Assembly (NCBI GenBank): GCA_018824795.1
Contig: JAHJFL010000053.1
Coordinates: 1-5,984, forward strand
Direction of reading: 5' to 3'
Source: a bacterium
GTDB taxonomy: Bacteria; Campylobacterota; Campylobacteria; Campylobacterales; Sulfurimonadaceae
Length of the DNA stretch: 5,984 bases
Shown: in pieces, positions 5,583 to 5,984 of the stretch
Position numbering within the stretch: the stretch's first letter is position 1
Layout of the letters: each line of letters begins with the position of its first letter
The notes under the pieces: model-generated
What the model was told of the DNA's origin: nothing
Database searches by the model: none
What the model saw: only the letters and a program-made list of their open reading frames with translations
Translations under genes and position numbers: made by a program

Positions 5583-5984
5583 TTAGTCTTTGTAAGATAA
5601 TACTTCATGGACATAAGTCGGTTTTCTCATACCGACTAAAATAGTATCAATATTTTTTTGCTCCAATAAAAAACGCAAGGCACACTCTTGAAGTGTAGTA
5701 TAACAAGCTATGAACTTATCCTTTAATTGGCGTTTCGTATTATTTGCACATTCATGCGCAACCATTTTTCTATATTCTACAAAAAACATATCTATAAAGT
5801 TCAACATAGTTTCTCTGTTCTGTTCATCTATATTTTCGAGAACTGTTTTAAGATGCGGTAATATCTGAGCGTATAAAAATTGGTCAAAATCTCCAACCCA
5901 ACCAAATTTGTGCTTATTACTGTCAAGTTCTTCCAGGAGATTATACATTGGTCTGAATGTATCATTATCACAAATATCTAAAAG
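5583..5984 (-). CDS. Aldo/keto reductase, C-terminal part (cut by window edge)
   Basis: The frame is open to the right edge, so the ATG at 5946-5948 is internal and the gene starts outside the window. The visible 133 residues include an upstream stretch (DNDTFRPMYNLLEEL), a helical section with several Glu/Lys-rich helices (~30-95), and the family-like ending CALRFLLEQ, NIDTILVGMRKPTYVHEVL. This ending matches the last helix and strand of NADPH-dependent aldo/keto reductases, where SxPNVxxxLVGMR-type residues bind the cofactor phosphate. The catalytic Asp-Tyr-Lys-His tetrad would be outside the window. The substrate is unknown. It is separated from nfu by 83 nt and probably has no functional link to it. 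Confidence 0.75.
   Translation of the reverse strand, partial: LLDICDNDTFRPMYNLLEELDSNKHKFGWVGDFDQFLYAQILPHLKTVLENIDEQNRETMLNFIDMFFVEYRKMVAHECANNTKRQLKDKFIACYTTLQECALRFLLEQKNIDTILVGMRKPTYVHEVLSYKD

Overview
The window comes from an AT-rich, Gram-negative, diaminopimelate-type bacterium, most likely a member of the Campylobacterota (Sulfurimonas/Sulfurovum-like). The evidence is the short MurE, whose motif order and GKGDE signature match what I recall of Helicobacter MurE, the outer-membrane barrel ending in Phe, the compact operons with SD sites of the AAGGA/GAGGA type, and AT-rich TATAAT-like -10 boxes without clear -35 boxes. The taxonomic assignment is inference; no rRNA or other marker is present.

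Region 1 (about 2552 down to 1, minus strand) looks like one transcript: a thioredoxin-like [2Fe-2S] ferredoxin, panD (aspartate 1-decarboxylase), a YbaB/EbfC nucleoid-associated protein, an exported tandem-PDZ protein, and ispA (farnesyl diphosphate synthase), which is cut by the left window edge. Spacing is tight: 11 nt, 1 nt, 0 nt, then 63 nt before ispA. A TATAAT box lies at 2547-2552, just ahead of the ferredoxin. ispA has no Shine-Dalgarno site but has its own -10-like box 7 nt before the ATG, so it may also be read from a leaderless transcript.

Region 2 (2520-3325) holds a divergent promoter region with a dyad, one plus-strand gene for a small 8-stranded outer-membrane barrel that starts at TTG, and a structured, GC-richer stretch (3191-3325) between two convergent genes.

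Region 3 (5499 down to 3326, minus strand) is a second operon: an Nfu-type Fe-S scaffold, a TPR-like cytoplasmic protein, and murE, which overlaps the TPR gene by 11 nt. Upstream of it, an 83-nt gap with a long-loop inverted repeat separates it from the C-terminal part of an aldo/keto reductase that runs off the right edge.

Functionally the window is mostly housekeeping: coenzyme A precursor (PanD), isoprenoid (IspA), peptidoglycan (MurE) and Fe-S cluster handling (ferredoxin, Nfu). I see no phage, IS, CRISPR, toxin-antitoxin or defence system, and I do not think a new multi-gene system is here. The items most worth a second look are the structured spacer at 3191-3325, the uncharacterised PDZ protein, and the ferredoxin of unknown partner heading the panD operon.
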